Assembly (NCBI GenBank): GCA_902595105.1
Contig: CACJPA010000003.1
Span: 1-64,000 of the forward strand
Length of the DNA: 64,000 bases
Direction: 5' to 3'
Source of the DNA: an uncultured Pelagibacteraceae bacterium
GTDB taxonomy: Bacteria > Pseudomonadota > Alphaproteobacteria > Pelagibacterales > Pelagibacteraceae
The notes under the pieces were generated by a model that saw nothing but the letters and a program-made list of their open reading frames with translations, was not told the DNA's origin and ran no database searches. The position numbers and the translations under genes were made by a program. Shown piece by piece: positions 26,614-35,040 of this stretch. Within the stretch, counting starts at the first letter, position 1; each line of letters opens with the position of its first letter.

Positions 26614-27051
26614 ATGAATACCTCTACATTTCATTGGTCTTGTAGACATACCTGGAAAAGAAGTGCAAAAAATACAGCTTGGTGTGTACTAGGTTGTGCG
26701 ATTGGAGACTTTGGAACGATATTATTTTTTCAATTAACTCAAATCCCTTTTCCGGTTTTAGGAATAATGATCTTAGCAATAATCAACGGATTGATCACAA
26801 GTATTATTTTAGAAACAATAATTTTAATGACACAAAATTTTAATTTTGTTAACGCATTCAAAACAGCTTGTGGTATGAGTTTAATTTCAATGATTAGCAT
26901 GGAAATCATGATGAATTTAACTGACTACGTTTTAACTGGAGGTGCTATTTTAACATGGTGGGTGATACCAATTATGTTGGTTGTAGGTTTTTTAACTCCT
27001 TGGCCTTATAATTACTGGAGATTAAAAAAGTTTGGAATTGCTTGTCATTAA
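26614..27051 (+). CDS. DUF4396 membrane protein
   Basis: A 145-residue membrane protein matching DUF4396: WKRSAKNTAWCVLGCAIGDFGT, IILETIILM, FKTACGMSLISMISMEIMMN and the closing LTPWPYNYWRLKKFGIACH. Four to five helices, with several conserved Cys/His at the ends that could bind metal. Function unknown. It is divergent from the persulfide-dioxygenase-like gene (22 bases between starts) and converges on the cytochrome b561 gene. Confidence 0.8.
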   Translation: MNTSTFHWSCRHTWKRSAKNTAWCVLGCAIGDFGTILFFQLTQIPFPVLGIMILAIINGLITSIILETIILMTQNFNFVNAFKTACGMSLISMISMEIMMNLTDYVLTGGAILTWWVIPIMLVVGFLTPWPYNYWRLKKFGIACH

Positions 27052-27053
27052 AA

Positions 27054-27581
27054 TTAAAGAATTCTTTTTAGTAAATTGTCCCCAAAAAATAGTTTATGAA
27101 TAATAACAGCAGTTATATGAAGCGCTATTAAACCGATAAGGGTATAATTTGAAAAGATATGAATTTCATAAAACTGATCTGCTAAATCAAAATTTTCATT
27201 AATCTGAATTTCTCTAAATAATATTGTTAACGTTTCCCCATTAAATAATTTTTTTAATATTCCTGAAATTGTTATTGATAAAATAGCTATATATAAAAGT
27301 ACATGGTTCATTTTTGCTAGAAACCTTTGTCCTTTAAAAATACTAGGATCTAATTTTGGGGTAGGATTAAGTATATTATTTATTAATCTTATTATTATTA
27401 TATAAAAAAGAATTAAACCTAACGTAACATGAATATCTTCAATAGTTATTCTTTGTTCACCAAAATCTAAATCAACTAGATAAAAACCCAAAGGTATTTG
27501 TATAAAAAGAATAATTGCACTGAGCCAATGTAACGCTTTTGATATAATTCCATACTCTGTTAGGGTATTTGTTACATGCAT
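27054..27581 (-). CDS. Cytochrome b561
   Basis: A 175-residue four-helix di-heme b cytochrome. Four His in the expected helix positions (His18 in KALHWL, His51 in EDIHVTLG, His141 in YEIHIFS, His155 in LIALHITA) match the ligand pattern of E. coli CybB. It probably moves electrons between quinone and a periplasmic partner. Its start codon overlaps the start of the divergent cytochrome c'-like gene (27576-27581), so the two are likely a functional pair. Confidence 0.9.
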   Translation of the reverse strand: MHVTNTLTEYGIISKALHWLSAIILFIQIPLGFYLVDLDFGEQRITIEDIHVTLGLILFYIIIIRLINNILNPTPKLDPSIFKGQRFLAKMNHVLLYIAILSITISGILKKLFNGETLTILFREIQINENFDLADQFYEIHIFSNYTLIGLIALHITAVIIHKLFFGDNLLKRIL

Positions 27582-28043
27582 GATTTATTTAATCATATAA
27601 AAAAATATATTAAAATAATTTTATTCTCAATTTTAAGCCTATTTTTCGTCTCATCTAGTCAAGCTGAGCTAACAGTTGAAGAGATTGTTAAAAGTAGACA
27701 AGCGTTGTTTAGTAAAAATTATAGTACAGCAAAAAGGGTACAAGCTTTTTCATCAAAAGGTGATTTTGAAAAAGCAAAAAAACTAATGATTGAAATGAGT
27801 GAAAATTATAAAGTTTTAATAGATCTATTTCCCGAAAATACTGAAGATGAATTTGACACCGAGGCTTTACCAACTGTTTGGGAGGAAAAAGATGCTTTTA
27901 ATGCATTAATGACAAAAGCATCTGATGATATGATAAAACTTGTATCCGTAATAGAGGATTCGGATGATATTCGGGGCACACTAACTAAATTTATGTGGAG
28001 TAACTGTAAGGCTTGTCATAACAGGTATCGAGAAGAACATTAG
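27576..28043 (+). CDS. Cytochrome c'-type (class II) periplasmic protein
   Basis: A 155-residue protein with a signal peptide (KKYIKIILFSILSLFFVSSSQA, cleavage near 30) and a C-terminal heme-binding CKACH (Cys144, Cys147, His148), the class II arrangement of cytochrome c' and c556. The helical body SRQALFSKNYSTAKRVQAF fits a four-helix bundle. It probably exchanges electrons with the divergently encoded cytochrome b561. The ATG at 27576 shares bases with the other gene's ATG; no alternative start was found before the signal peptide. Confidence 0.87.
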   Translation: MHDLFNHIKKYIKIILFSILSLFFVSSSQAELTVEEIVKSRQALFSKNYSTAKRVQAFSSKGDFEKAKKLMIEMSENYKVLIDLFPENTEDEFDTEALPTVWEEKDAFNALMTKASDDMIKLVSVIEDSDDIRGTLTKFMWSNCKACHNRYREEH

Positions 28044-28056
28044 TTACTAAGTTAGA

Positions 28057-28584
28057 ATGATACCTCAAAAAGTTAAAGATCATATTGAAGAATATATTAG
28101 CCAAGAAGTTTATGTTCAAATAGCTATAATTAAAGGTAAAGAAAAAGTTTCAACAGAAACAGCTATTGATAAGTATTTTAACACAAACCATTTTAGAGAT
28201 TTTTCAGAGGGTAAACCCTATTTTCACTTCATTGATGGATTAAGAGATAAATGCCTTGGAAAACTTAAGAACTCTCCTATGAGAGATAAAGAAACTGAGG
28301 ATGAAACAATTAAATTATTACAAAAAAAATTAAATGATTTAACTGAAGATGAGCTTGAAGACACATATTGGGAAATAGAAACTGGAGAATTTTTTTCAGG
28401 AGAGCAAATAAAAGAATTAGAAAAAAATTGTAGTAAATTAATTAAAGAGCTTAATTTTTCAAATAAAAATAAAAAAGAAGTTCAAAAAACAGTCATGAGT
28501 TTTTGTGAAAACTATGAAAAGTTGTGTCAAAAAAAATACCCAGAAGCTCCACTGCCACTAGAAATATTAAAGTCTAATAATTAA
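28057..28584 (+). CDS. Hypothetical acidic/lysine-rich protein
   Basis: A 175-residue soluble product, highly charged and predicted mostly helical, with segments such as RDKETEDETIKLLQKKLNDLTEDELEDTYWEIE and four cysteines. No signal peptide or membrane helix. I do not recognise the family. It follows the cytochrome c' gene by 13 bases and is followed by a clear terminator hairpin, so it closes that unit. Confidence 0.6.
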   Translation: MIPQKVKDHIEEYISQEVYVQIAIIKGKEKVSTETAIDKYFNTNHFRDFSEGKPYFHFIDGLRDKCLGKLKNSPMRDKETEDETIKLLQKKLNDLTEDELEDTYWEIETGEFFSGEQIKELEKNCSKLIKELNFSNKNKKEVQKTVMSFCENYEKLCQKKYPEAPLPLEILKSNN

Positions 28585-28591
28585 TTTTTAA

Positions 28592-28631
28592 GGGTTCGCT
28601 CTTTAGTTGATACCTAAAGAGCTCCCTTTTT
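28592..28631 (+). terminator. Rho-independent terminator
   Basis: GCTCTTTAG (28598-28606) pairs perfectly with CTAAAGAGC (28614-28622) around a 7-base loop. An outer GGG/CCC clamp (28592-28594 and 28624-28626) follows, then TTTTT (28627-28631). It lies 7 bases after the stop of the hypothetical gene. A weaker second hairpin, AATCC/GGATT at 28650-28663, is followed by a T-rich tract. Confidence 0.8.
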
Positions 28632-28701
28632 ATCGCCTCTTTGGCATTTAATCCTAACGGATTTTATTATTTTAAGTTTTTTTATATCTAAAGATCTTCA
28701 G

Positions 28702-28731
28702 CTAAGTATCAGGTGGTAGTAATTTTAACAT
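28702..28731 (-). CDS. Possible 9-codon small ORF with strong SD
   Basis: On the minus strand AAGGAGG (28741-28735) is followed after 3 bases by an ATG opening a 9-residue frame (MLKLLPPDT) that ends in TAG. It is downstream of the dehydrogenase gene ending at 28867 and on the same strand. The Shine-Dalgarno is stronger than most in the window, but the spacing is short and so tiny an ORF may be chance. The rest of the 282-base gap (28585-28866) holds the plus-strand terminators and otherwise AT-rich DNA with a weak CTACT/AGTAG hairpin. Confidence 0.15.
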   Translation of the reverse strand: MLKLLPPDT

Positions 28732-28866
28732 AAACCTCCTTAATGTAAAAAGGTAATTATATAAAAATTATTTTCAATAAATTTATCTATATTTAATAAA
28801 AATATATTTGTTGAATACAACCTACTGCTTTAGTAGATTCCCGGTAACTTAAATTATTTCCTAAAA

Positions 28867-29724
28867 TTATTTTTTATTTATTAATTCACTAATAAAATTT
28901 TCACCATAACCGTCATCAACAGCTTTTTGGAAATAGTTTTTATTTACTTCAGCAACTCTTTCAGCCTCAGGAAAATCTTTTAAAAGATCTTGAATGTAAG
29001 TTAAATCTTTAACTGAATTACTTGCAGTAAATTTAAAGCCTGTAAAATCTCCTTTTAACAGATTATCAAAAATTCTATTTAGAGCTGCAGAATTTCCAGA
29101 ACCAAGTTTTGCAACATCAAATACTTTTTTTAAATCTAAACCCATCTCCGTAGCACTTTTAGCTAAATGATTAACTAATGCAGCATTTCCAAGAGATAAA
29201 AAATTATTTAAAAGCTTAGATTTTGCTCCCATTCCAACAGGTCCAAAGTGAAAATATTCTTTACAGAAAAAATTAAAGTATGGCTCAGCAATTTTAAAGT
29301 TTTCATCTGAAGCGCCAACAATTCCTCCTAAAATACCTTCTTCTGCTTGAACGGGACCTCCCATTACAGGACACTCAACATAATTTATTTTTTTTGCATC
29401 GAATATTGCTTCTGTCTCCATTGAGCCAGTTTTATTGTGAGTAGTGATATCAATAATTAGAGTATTGCTATCTAAAATCGCAGAAATTTTTTCTGATATT
29501 GATTTTGCTATAGGAGTATTGGTAACACACATAAACATTGCATCTAAATTTTTATTAGAAAAATCCTCAAAAGATTTTACCTCTTCAGCTCCCTCGCTAA
29601 CAATTTTCTCAATTGGTTTTCTATTTTTATTAGCAATGACAAAAAGTTTATTTTTATTTTTTAAAATATTTTTTGCTATCCCATAGCCCATATACCCCAC
29701 ACCAATAAAACCTATATTTTTCAT
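28867..29724 (-). CDS. NAD(P)-dependent beta-hydroxyacid dehydrogenase (HIBADH family)
   Basis: A 285-residue dehydrogenase of the 3-hydroxyisobutyrate/tartronate-semialdehyde reductase family. The Rossmann motif is GVGYMG (8-13), the substrate-binding segment is ECPVMGGPVQAEEG, and the catalytic Lys sits in GAKSKLLNNFL. It is one of two family members in the window (see 38004-38873) and is likely co-transcribed with the EamA transporter and UxaA-type dehydratase that precede it. Exact hydroxyacid unknown. Confidence 0.85.
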   Translation of the reverse strand: MKNIGFIGVGYMGYGIAKNILKNKNKLFVIANKNRKPIEKIVSEGAEEVKSFEDFSNKNLDAMFMCVTNTPIAKSISEKISAILDSNTLIIDITTHNKTGSMETEAIFDAKKINYVECPVMGGPVQAEEGILGGIVGASDENFKIAEPYFNFFCKEYFHFGPVGMGAKSKLLNNFLSLGNAALVNHLAKSATEMGLDLKKVFDVAKLGSGNSAALNRIFDNLLKGDFTGFKFTASNSVKDLTYIQDLLKDFPEAERVAEVNKNYFQKAVDDGYGENFISELINKK

Positions 29725-29734
29725 TCAATCCTCT

Positions 29735-30601
29735 TTATTTACTTTTTTTACCTTCTGTTCTTATGAACATTATACCAAAAACAATAATTCCTATCACACC
29801 AACTATTTTATTATAGTCAAAGGGTACCCCAAAAATTAAGAAATTAATAATTGTAGACCAAACTAATTGAGAATATTGAAAATTTGTAACAAAAGATAAA
29901 TTAGACAGCTGAATTGCATAGATAATCAAAGAATGACTCACAAAACCTGCCGCACCAAGTAATATTAAATACAGCCAGAAGATATTTTTTTCTAATGGGA
30001 CCCAATTAAAAAATATAAATATACTAAAAATAATTGCGCCCAGAATCGAAGTATAAAAAATTGCAGCAAAAGGATCGTTATCACCTGATACTAGTTTAGT
30101 AAAAAATTGATATAGAGCCCAGCAAATTGGTGGAACAATTGGAAAAATTAAATCAACACTAAATATTCTCATACTTGGCCCTAATGAATAAATGATCGAT
30201 CCAAAGCTAAGCAACATCAAAATAATACCCTTGGATGTCAATATATCTTTTAAAAAGTATGCCGAAAGTAATGAGACGATTAAAGGAGCTGTAAAGAAAA
30301 CAACATAAATATCTACCAAGTCAAATTTCTGTAAAGAATAAAACATAAATGAAGTAGCAGTAACCATTAAAGTTGATCTTATAATTTGAACTTTAAAATT
30401 TTTTTTTAAATTTACTTTTGGTTTAAAAATTAAAAAAAATACAATTAAAGAAATTAAGTGGAAAAAAAATCTTCCCCAAATTGCTTGAGTAATTGGCATA
30501 ACAGTCCCAAGGTATTTTGCCATTGAGTCCATACACACAAACATAAAAAAACCACCGGCAGCTAATAAAATTACGTTAATCAAGGATGTTTGTTGAGGCA
30601 C
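29735..30601 (-). CDS. EamA/DMT-family transporter
   Basis: A 288-residue inner-membrane protein with about ten helices in two EamA repeats. The first repeat opens with FFMFVCMDSMAKYLG, and the second carries PICWALYQFFTKL. Substrate unknown. It lies 10 bases before the hydroxyacid dehydrogenase and 12 after the UxaA-type dehydratase on the minus strand, so import or export of a sugar-acid metabolite is plausible. Confidence 0.85.
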   Translation of the reverse strand: MPQQTSLINVILLAAGGFFMFVCMDSMAKYLGTVMPITQAIWGRFFFHLISLIVFFLIFKPKVNLKKNFKVQIIRSTLMVTATSFMFYSLQKFDLVDIYVVFFTAPLIVSLLSAYFLKDILTSKGIILMLLSFGSIIYSLGPSMRIFSVDLIFPIVPPICWALYQFFTKLVSGDNDPFAAIFYTSILGAIIFSIFIFFNWVPLEKNIFWLYLILLGAAGFVSHSLIIYAIQLSNLSFVTNFQYSQLVWSTIINFLIFGVPFDYNKIVGVIGIIVFGIMFIRTEGKKSK

Positions 30602-30613
30602 AGCAAAAATTAA

Positions 30614-32119
30614 TTACATTACAACGCCAACTTGCCAAGGATTAAATTCCTCGTCACCGTAGCCATTAATTTCACTCTTAGATTTATTTCCTGATGCAGT
30701 ATTTACAACTAATTCAAATATTTTTTGACCAACTTCCTCAACTTTCTCTTTTCCTTCAGCTATTGTTCCACAGTTTATATCCATATCTTCTGACATATTT
30801 TTAAACATTGCTGAATTAGTTGAGAGTTTTAAACTTGGTACAGGTTTACATCCAAAACAAGATCCTCTTCCAGTTGTAAAACAAATTACATTCGCACCTG
30901 ATGCAACTTGTCCAGTAACAGATACTGGATCATATCCAGGTGAGTCCATAAAATTGAAACCTTTATTTTTTAAAGGTTCAGCATAATACAATACATCTTG
31001 AAGGATAGAATTTCCTCCTTTTGCAACAGCACCTAAAGATTTCTCTAATATAGTTGTCAGACCACCTTTTTTATTTCCTGGCGCAGGGTTATTGTCCATA
31101 GAACTATTGTTAATTGTTGTATAGTGTCTCCACCATTCAATTCTTTTTAGAAGTTTGTCAGCAGTTTTTTGTGAATTAGCTCTATTAATTAATAAATGTT
31201 CTGCTCCATAAATTTCTGGTGTTTCAGATAAAATTGAACTCCCACCTTTTTTAACTAAGAGATCTGCCGCAACTCCTAATGCAGGATTTGCAGTTATTCC
31301 TGAATATCCATCAGAACCACCACATTGAAGAGCTAAAGTTAGATGACTTACTGGTTGCGAAGTTCTTTGAACATGATTAGCTTCTGAAAGTAAATTTTTA
31401 ATTTGAGACAATACTTTCTCTACTATTTTTTTAGTCCCACCTTCATCTTGGATAGTTAGAAAATGAATTCGGTTATGTTTCTTTAATGATTCATCAAACA
31501 AACTGACTTGTGCACATTCACATCCTAAACCTATAACAAAAACGTGAGAAAAATTTGGGTGATTTTTAAATCCATCAATAGTTCTTTGAAAAATTTGCAT
31601 TCCTTCACTTTCAGTATTCATTCCACATCCTGTCGAGTGAGTAATTGGTACTATGCCATCAATGTTTGGGTAATCTTTTAAAATGTCAGAATATTTAATC
31701 CTCTCAACGATCATCTTAGTGACAGTTGCTGAGCAATTAACAGTACTTACAATTCCAATGTAATTTCTAGTAGCAACCTGTCCATTATCTCTTAAAATTC
31801 CATTAAAGAATGTGTCTGCTTTTTCATCAATAATATGTTTTTTATCTGTGACTTTAAAATTTCTTTTGAACTCTCTAAATTCTAAATTATGTGAATGAAC
31901 ATGCTGACCAGGCTTAATATCATCTAATGCAAAACCAATAATTTGATCATATTTGATAATAGGATCACCTTTTTTAATCTCTTTTAAACATACTTTATGA
32001 CCAAAAGGGATTGGATCCAATGTACTTATATCATGACCTTCAATTTTTGTTTTTTCTGGTATGATAAATTGACTTACGCCAACATTGTCATTGCTATTTA
32101 AAACTATTAGATTATTCAT
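30614..32119 (-). CDS. Altronate/galactarate dehydratase family protein (UxaA type)
   Basis: A 501-residue dehydratase of the UxaA/GarD family, which removes water from hexonates or aldarates using iron. It has an N-terminal SAF domain (about 1-95, with PIPFGHKVCLKEIKKGD), then the catalytic part with STVNCSATV, THSTGCGMN, LQCGGSDGYSGITANPA and GRGSCFGCKPVPS. Substrate cannot be fixed from sequence. The ATG at 32119 is preferred because it begins MNNLIVLNSNDN, as family members do. A start 36 bases upstream would add a hydrophobic-aromatic lead with no family match. It diverges from the IlvD-like gene across 46 bases. Confidence 0.85.
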   Translation of the reverse strand: MNNLIVLNSNDNVGVSQFIIPEKTKIEGHDISTLDPIPFGHKVCLKEIKKGDPIIKYDQIIGFALDDIKPGQHVHSHNLEFREFKRNFKVTDKKHIIDEKADTFFNGILRDNGQVATRNYIGIVSTVNCSATVTKMIVERIKYSDILKDYPNIDGIVPITHSTGCGMNTESEGMQIFQRTIDGFKNHPNFSHVFVIGLGCECAQVSLFDESLKKHNRIHFLTIQDEGGTKKIVEKVLSQIKNLLSEANHVQRTSQPVSHLTLALQCGGSDGYSGITANPALGVAADLLVKKGGSSILSETPEIYGAEHLLINRANSQKTADKLLKRIEWWRHYTTINNSSMDNNPAPGNKKGGLTTILEKSLGAVAKGGNSILQDVLYYAEPLKNKGFNFMDSPGYDPVSVTGQVASGANVICFTTGRGSCFGCKPVPSLKLSTNSAMFKNMSEDMDINCGTIAEGKEKVEEVGQKIFELVVNTASGNKSKSEINGYGDEEFNPWQVGVVM

Positions 32120-32165
32120 AAATTTATTATATAACCAATAACTTAAACAGACCATTATATTAATT

Positions 32166-33950
32166 ATGCCTAAAAAAAGAAAAAAGAGTTTCCGAAGTCA
32201 ACAGTGGTTTAATAATCCAAAAAACCCTGACATGACGGCTTTATATCTAGAAAGGTATTTAAATTATGGTCTTACAAGAAAAGAATTACAATCTGGAAAT
32301 CCAATTATTGGAATAGCACAATCTGGCAGTGATCTTTCTCCATGCAACAGGCATTTCATGTCTTTGAGTAAAAGAATAAAAGATGGAATTAGAAGAGCTG
32401 GTGGGATTCCAATGGAATTTCCTACCCACCCAATTCAAGAAACCGGAAAAAGACCAACGGCAATGTTGGATAGAAATCTTTCTTATTTGTCACTAGTTGA
32501 AGTTTTGTATGGATATCCAATTGATGGAGTTATCCTAACAACAGGATGTGATAAAACTACTCCAGCTGCTTTGATGGCAGCTGCAACGGTAAATATTCCT
32601 GCAATAGTTTTATCAGGTGGTCCAATGTTAGATGGAGTTTACAAAGGAAAATTAGCTGGTTCAGGAATGGTAGTTTGGGAAGCAAGAAAAATGTTAGCCA
32701 AAGGAGAAATTAAATACGAGGAATTTATGGATATGGTTGCATCTTCTGCACCAAGTGCTGGACATTGTAATACTATGGGAACAGCTTCTTCAATGAACTC
32801 TGTTGCTGAAGCATTGGGTATGTCTTTACCTGGAGGGGCTGTAATTCCTGCACCTTACAGAGAAAGAGAACAAATTTCTTATGAAACAGGAAAAAGAATT
32901 GTTGGAATGGTTCATGAAGATTTAACTCCTTCAAAAATTATGACACGTAAAGCTTTTGAAAACGCAGTAGTAGTTGCAAGTGCTATAGGTGGATCAAGTA
33001 ACTGCACAGCTCATCTAAGTGCTATTGCAAAACATATGGGAATTAAATTTGATCTTTCTGATTGGCAAAAACTTGGGCACAACATTCCTTTACTCGTGAA
33101 TTGCCAACCTGCAGGAGAATACTTAATGGAAAGTTTTCATAGAGCTGGAGCAATACCAGCTGTAATGAAAGAATTAATTAAAAACAAAAAAATTCATACA
33201 AAAATAAAGACAGTTACAGGAAAAACTGTAGGAGAAAATTTAAGAAAGAAAGTTGATGTAGACAATACAGTAATCAAAACATTTAAGAATGCATTAACTG
33301 AAAAAGCTGGATTTTTAGTTATGAAAAGCAACTTTTTCTCATCCGCTATCATGAAAACATCAGTAATCAGCAAAGAATTTAGAGATCAGTATTTATCAAA
33401 TCCTAAGCACCCAAATGTTTTTGAATGTAAAGCTATAGTTTTTGAAGGTCCTGAGGATTATCATAAAAGACTTAATGATAAGAAGTTAAAAATAGATGAA
33501 AACTCTTTATTAATTATTAGAGGTTGTGGACCTGTTGGTTATCCTGGATCAGCAGAAGTAGTTAACATGCAACCACCAGACAGATTATTAAAAAAAGGAA
33601 TTAGACATTTACCAACACTTGGAGATGGAAGACAGAGTGGAACATCAGAAAGCCCATCAATACTTCATGTTTCACCAGAGTCAGCAGTAGGTGGAGATCT
33701 GGGCATTGTAAAAACTTACGATAAAATAAAAATAGACTTAAATAAAAGAAGAGTTGATTTGTTGATTTCTCAAGCTGAATTTAAAAAACGAAGAAAAAAC
33801 AAAAAATTATTTAAACCAAATAACCAAACGCCTTGGCAAGAAATATTTAGGAATACTGTAGGTCAACTGGATGATGGTGCATGTATTAATTCTAGAGGAA
33901 AATACTTAGATGTATCTCATACAAAAGGTTTACCTAGAGATTCACATTAA
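32166..33950 (+). CDS. IlvD/Edd-family sugar-acid dehydratase (L-arabinonate dehydratase-like)
   Basis: A 594-residue iron-sulfur dehydratase. Cys60 (SPCNRH), Cys128 (TGCDKTTPA) and Cys201 (GHCNTMGTA) match the three-Cys [2Fe-2S] arrangement of sugar-acid dehydratases; Rhizobium L-arabinonate dehydratase has them one residue earlier. The SQQWFNN opening also fits that branch rather than valine-pathway IlvD. It would convert an aldonate to a 2-keto-3-deoxy acid. It diverges from the UxaA-type gene and is followed with no gap by a 2-hydroxyacid dehydrogenase. Confidence 0.85.
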   Translation: MPKKRKKSFRSQQWFNNPKNPDMTALYLERYLNYGLTRKELQSGNPIIGIAQSGSDLSPCNRHFMSLSKRIKDGIRRAGGIPMEFPTHPIQETGKRPTAMLDRNLSYLSLVEVLYGYPIDGVILTTGCDKTTPAALMAAATVNIPAIVLSGGPMLDGVYKGKLAGSGMVVWEARKMLAKGEIKYEEFMDMVASSAPSAGHCNTMGTASSMNSVAEALGMSLPGGAVIPAPYREREQISYETGKRIVGMVHEDLTPSKIMTRKAFENAVVVASAIGGSSNCTAHLSAIAKHMGIKFDLSDWQKLGHNIPLLVNCQPAGEYLMESFHRAGAIPAVMKELIKNKKIHTKIKTVTGKTVGENLRKKVDVDNTVIKTFKNALTEKAGFLVMKSNFFSSAIMKTSVISKEFRDQYLSNPKHPNVFECKAIVFEGPEDYHKRLNDKKLKIDENSLLIIRGCGPVGYPGSAEVVNMQPPDRLLKKGIRHLPTLGDGRQSGTSESPSILHVSPESAVGGDLGIVKTYDKIKIDLNKRRVDLLISQAEFKKRRKNKKLFKPNNQTPWQEIFRNTVGQLDDGACINSRGKYLDVSHTKGLPRDSH

Positions 33951-34919
33951 ATGAAACCAAAGATATTAGTTTCTAGAAAAATTTCAGATTTAGCAGAAGA
34001 AAAATTAAGTAAAGAGTTTGACGTAACATTAAATCTAAAAGATGAACCAATTCCTGAAAGTGAGTTGATTAAAATTATTAACAAATATGATGGGATGATT
34101 TCTACTGGTTTTGATAAAATTGGAGAGAATTTTTTCAATAATCTTAATGGTAAATTAAAAATAATAGCTCAGGTAGGTGTGGGGTACGATAATATATCTA
34201 TTAACTTAGCTTTAGAAAAAAATATAAAAGTTACTAATACACCTAATGTATTAAATGAAGCTGTTGCAGAGCTTACTATTCTTTTAATTTTAGCTGCATC
34301 AAGAAGAATTGGTGAAGCTTATAATTTAGTAAGAACAGATAATTGGAAAAATCAAAAACCTGATTTAACTAAATTTATGATTGGTAATTCAGTCACTGGC
34401 AAAACTCTAGGTATCATTGGCATGGGTCGAATAGGAAGAATGGCAGCTAAATGTGCAAAAGCATTTGGGATGAAAATAATTTATTACAATAGGAATAAAC
34501 TTTCTGATGATTTAGAAGATGGTGCAAAATATTATTCAGATTTAAATTCAATGTTACCAAACTGTGATTTCGTAAGCATACACACTCCAGCAACTGCAGA
34601 AACAAAATATATTCTAAACAAAGATACAATTAGTTTATTACCCAAACATGCTGTCGTGATAAATACTTCAAGAGGATCAACAATTGATGATGATGCATTG
34701 ATAGATGCATTGGAAAATAAAAAAATTTATGCTGCAGGCTTAGATGTATTTAACAATGAACCAAATTTAGATAAGAGATATTTAAATTTAGACAACTGTT
34801 TTGTTCTTCCACACGTTGGCAGTGCGACACACGAAACACGTCTTGCTATGAGTATGATGGCTGTCGATAATATCTTCTGTTTTTTCAACAAAAATCCACT
34901 CATTTCAGAAGTAGTTTAG
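33951..34919 (+). CDS. D-2-hydroxyacid dehydrogenase
   Basis: A 322-residue NAD(P)-dependent dehydrogenase of the glyoxylate/hydroxypyruvate reductase group. GKTLGIIGMGRIGRMAA binds the dinucleotide. The catalytic Arg (NTSRGSTID), Glu (DVFNNEPN) and His (LPHVGSAT) are all present. It likely reduces a 2-keto acid such as glyoxylate or hydroxypyruvate derived from sugar-acid breakdown. It abuts the IlvD-like gene and ends before a hairpin and the TRAP operon. Confidence 0.9.
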   Translation: MKPKILVSRKISDLAEEKLSKEFDVTLNLKDEPIPESELIKIINKYDGMISTGFDKIGENFFNNLNGKLKIIAQVGVGYDNISINLALEKNIKVTNTPNVLNEAVAELTILLILAASRRIGEAYNLVRTDNWKNQKPDLTKFMIGNSVTGKTLGIIGMGRIGRMAAKCAKAFGMKIIYYNRNKLSDDLEDGAKYYSDLNSMLPNCDFVSIHTPATAETKYILNKDTISLLPKHAVVINTSRGSTIDDDALIDALENKKIYAAGLDVFNNEPNLDKRYLNLDNCFVLPHVGSATHETRLAMSMMAVDNIFCFFNKNPLISEVV

Positions 34920-34936
34920 AACAACTATAAGTTGTT
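34920..34936 (+). terminator. Weak hairpin after the 2-hydroxyacid dehydrogenase gene
   Basis: AACAACT (34920-34926) pairs with AGTTGTT (34930-34936) around a 3-base loop directly after the stop codon. The T-run that follows is poor, so termination strength is uncertain. The following 34937-35040 stretch is AT-rich with an ATATATA/TATATAT repeat, probably holding the TRAP operon promoter. Confidence 0.35.
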
Positions 34937-35040
34937 TAGTTAATATATATAATTTCTATATATAATAATTAAACCGATTTAATTGAAATAGAAAATCATT
35001 TATGATTAACTTCCGAAAAAACATAAACGAGAGGAAGATA

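Noticed and set aside
28585-28700. Possible tRNA or small stable RNA in the gap after the hypothetical gene
   Set aside because: No cloverleaf, T-loop or CCA-like end can be drawn; the perfect stem followed by T5 is explained as a terminator.
32120-32155. Twelve-residue N-terminal extension of the UxaA-type dehydratase
   Set aside because: The aromatic lead has no family counterpart and would leave only 10 bases to the divergent gene start.
35002-35040. Earlier ATG for the TRAP binding protein
   Set aside because: It would put a polar segment before the signal peptide, and the later ATG has GAGGAAG directly upstream.
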